Of a DNA stretch of 63,053 nt, positions 62,051 through 63,053 are shown piece by piece. Each line of letters starts with the position of its first letter. Positions within the stretch are counted from its first letter, which is position 1. A program made the translations under genes and the position numbers. The DNA comes from Alphaproteobacteria bacterium (GTDB lineage: Bacteria > Pseudomonadota > Alphaproteobacteria > Micropepsales > Micropepsaceae), in contig JADZAI010000049.1 in NCBI GenBank assembly GCA_020852655.1, positions 1 to 63,053 of the forward strand. Reading direction: 5' to 3'. The notes under the pieces are model-generated. The model was not told the DNA's origin. It was given only the letters and a program-made list of their open reading frames with translations, and did not search any database.

Positions 62051-63053
62051 CTAAGTCCTCACTTCGGGTTTGTAGTCCTTGGGCGCGACGCCGTAGGACC
62101 AGGCAACGGCCTCGTGAGCCGTCTTCACTGTCGGAGGGACAGGAATGGAGAAGATGCGGCCGGTGCCGCACTGGACGCGGACGAAGCGCGCTTCGCCGAC
62201 GTCGGGAAGGTTCGCGCGGTAGAGCGTCCCGATCTGCGGATCGGAATCGGCATCGACGATGGTCGCTTCGAGGGAAGTCAGGATCGCGTCCCAGCCGAGA
62301 ATCTCGCAGGCCGCACGGCGCTGCTCGGCGTTCGGCCATGCGAGCGCGTCACGCGCGCTGATCGCCTTCGCCTCGATCCAGGGCGCCGGGACATAGGTGC
62401 CGTGCCAGGCATAGAGCGCCGATCCGTCGCGCCAGCGGCAGAACGGGCCCACTTCGCCGTGCGGCCGGTTCTGGTCGTCGACGGTGAGGATCTCGGGACG
62501 GTCCGAGATAATGCCGAATTCCGGATGGACGACGCGCGGGCCGGAACGCTCGGCCAGCGTCCGCCAGTGCTGATAGGCCGTGTAGTCGAGCGGTAGCTTG
62601 GCTACGTCCTGGAAGAACGACAGGAACGAGTCCCAGGCGCTCCACTGGTTGCCGCCTTGGTACATCTGCCACGCCATTCCGGCGCAGCGCAGCCCGAACA
62701 TGCCGACGCCGAACTCGTCAGCAAGCTTGCGGATACCTTCGATGCCGCACTGGTACCAGGTCGCGGCATACGTCGCGGCATCCGTCGCGGCATCCGTCGC
62801 GGCACGCGTCGCGGCATACGTCGCGGCATACGTCGCGGCATACGTCGCGGCATACGTCGCGGCATCCGTCGCGGCATACGTCGCGGCACGCGTCGCGGCA
62901 CGCGTCGCGGCATACGTCGCGGCATACGTCGCGGCATCCGTCGCGGCATACGTCGCGGCATCCGTCGCGGCATACGTCGCGGCATCCGTCGCGGCACGCG
63001 TCGCGGCATACGTCGCGGCATCCGTCGCGGCATCCGTCGCGGCATACGTCGCG
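62051..63053 (-). CDS. DUF6745 protein with N-terminal XAAT tetrapeptide repeats (partial)
   Basis: The open frame enters at the window edge and runs 334 codons to TAG at 62051. Starting at the internal Met at 62701 would miss at least 117 residues. The frame continues upstream through YQCGIEGIRKLADEFGVG and into 24 tetrapeptides X-A-A-T, X being Tyr, Asp or Arg. The C-terminal ~235 residues are a DUF6745 domain: HPEFGIISDRPEIL, GSALYAWHGTYVPAPWIEAK, LPDVGEARFVRVQCGTG and AHEAVAWSYGVAPKDYKPEV. Its function is unknown. The true start lies beyond the window. Confidence 0.85.
   Translation of the reverse strand, partial: ATYAATDAATDAATYAATRAATDAATYAATDAATYAATDAATYAATYAATRAATRAATYAATDAATYAATYAATYAATYAATRAATDAATDAATYAATWYQCGIEGIRKLADEFGVGMFGLRCAGMAWQMYQGGNQWSAWDSFLSFFQDVAKLPLDYTAYQHWRTLAERSGPRVVHPEFGIISDRPEILTVDDQNRPHGEVGPFCRWRDGSALYAWHGTYVPAPWIEAKAISARDALAWPNAEQRRAACEILGWDAILTSLEATIVDADSDPQIGTLYRANLPDVGEARFVRVQCGTGRIFSIPVPPTVKTAHEAVAWSYGVAPKDYKPEVRT
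62760..63053 (-). repeat. 12-bp minisatellite coding XAAT
   Basis: Twenty-four complete units of GTCGCGGCA + variable triplet (TAC, TCC or CGC on the plus strand) and a partial unit at the window end, with no indels or other substitutions. Read on the minus strand in the DUF6745 frame they code Y, D or R followed by A-A-T. From the window edge toward the protein body the variable residues are Y D D Y R D Y D Y D Y Y R R Y D Y Y Y Y R D D Y. All six frames of the unit are free of stops. Confidence 0.95.

Larger units (their letters stand above)
53691..63053. mobile_element. Phage-like integrated element at tRNA-Val (left part)
   Basis: From the tRNA 3' end to the window edge all genes lie on the minus strand, overlap by a few bases, and encode phage-type products: tyrosine integrase, excisionase-like protein, HNH, SNase, DUF1643, DnaJ-domain, AAA ATPase, PD-(D/E)XK exonuclease, nucleotidyltransferase-fold protein, DUF6745. 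No capsid, tail, portal or terminase genes are in view, so it may be the early region of a prophage or a satellite. attL probably overlaps the tRNA 3' end; attR is outside the window. Confidence 0.85.

Noticed and set aside
62602..63045. Arg-rich open frame of repeated MPRR on the minus strand
   Set aside because: The 12-bp repeat is open in all six frames. The only frame that continues into a recognisable domain (DUF6745) reads X-A-A-T; the MPRR frame ends in unrelated sequence.
62760..63053. CRISPR-like array
   Set aside because: Units are 12 bp, directly abutting, with no spacers and no cas genes; it is a coding minisatellite.

Overview
This is a GC-rich, gene-dense piece of an alphaproteobacterial chromosome. 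The evidence is the block clpB, DUF4167, prmC, prfA, ispG, rodZ-like, ptsP, lysC, ubiG, a CpdR-type response regulator, EcfG-type promoters (GGAAC-N16/17-CGTT) and a ROSE-like thermometer before hsp20. The genus cannot be fixed from sequence alone; a Rhizomicrobium/Micropepsales-like or rhizobial/caulobacterial relative would fit.

Layout. 0.3-8.7 kb: an M23 endopeptidase, a membrane protein, a clpB gene cut by one in-frame amber codon, two small stress-type membrane-anchor genes facing each other (each with an EcfG-type promoter), DUF4167, prmC and prfA. 8.8-13.2 kb: an SGNH-like/GSCFA pair, ispG and a RodZ-like regulator on the same strand. 13.6-21.9 kb: accessory genes for the cell surface and secretion (DUF4142, a VpsF-like polysaccharide polymerase, two serralysin-like RTX metalloproteases, DUF2188, MOSC, metallophosphoesterase). 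21.9-28.5 kb: ptsP, lysC, ubiG, a membrane protein, a lysophospholipase-like hydrolase and an SCP2 protein. 28.6-36.8 kb: DUF4838, an OmpA-like protein, inorganic pyrophosphatase, DUF3011, hsp20 with heat-shock promoter and thermometer, a pentapeptide-repeat protein, a threonine-aldolase-like enzyme and a lactonase-like metallohydrolase. 36.8-44.6 kb: M20 and S9 peptidases, SMP-30, an acyl-CoA synthetase/GNAT fusion and an enoyl-CoA hydratase. 44.6-53.5 kb: an ABC/FtsX-type/adaptor export cluster with YceI, a glycosyltransferase/phosphoesterase pair, a predicted small RNA, an N-formylglutamate amidohydrolase, cpdR, a membrane-bound winged-helix regulator and an UrcA-like protein.

53.6 kb to the end: tRNA-Val(GAC), then an integrated phage-like element. 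A tyrosine integrase ends 3 bp from the tRNA, and eighteen genes run toward it in one very tightly packed polycistron. They encode a recombination module (PD-(D/E)XK exonuclease plus RecA-like ATPase), DnaJ-domain, HNH, SNase, DUF1643, nucleotidyltransferase-fold and small unknown proteins. The outermost gene encodes a DUF6745 protein whose N-terminal part is a 12-bp minisatellite (24 full units in view) coding for (Y/D/R)-A-A-T tetrapeptides. It runs off the window.

Most unusual items: the DUF6745 minisatellite, the single amber codon in clpB, an orphan promoter-terminator pair predicting a ~90-nt sRNA with a CCUCCCU loop, the ROSE-like thermometer, and a scatter of EcfG-type promoters marking small stress genes.
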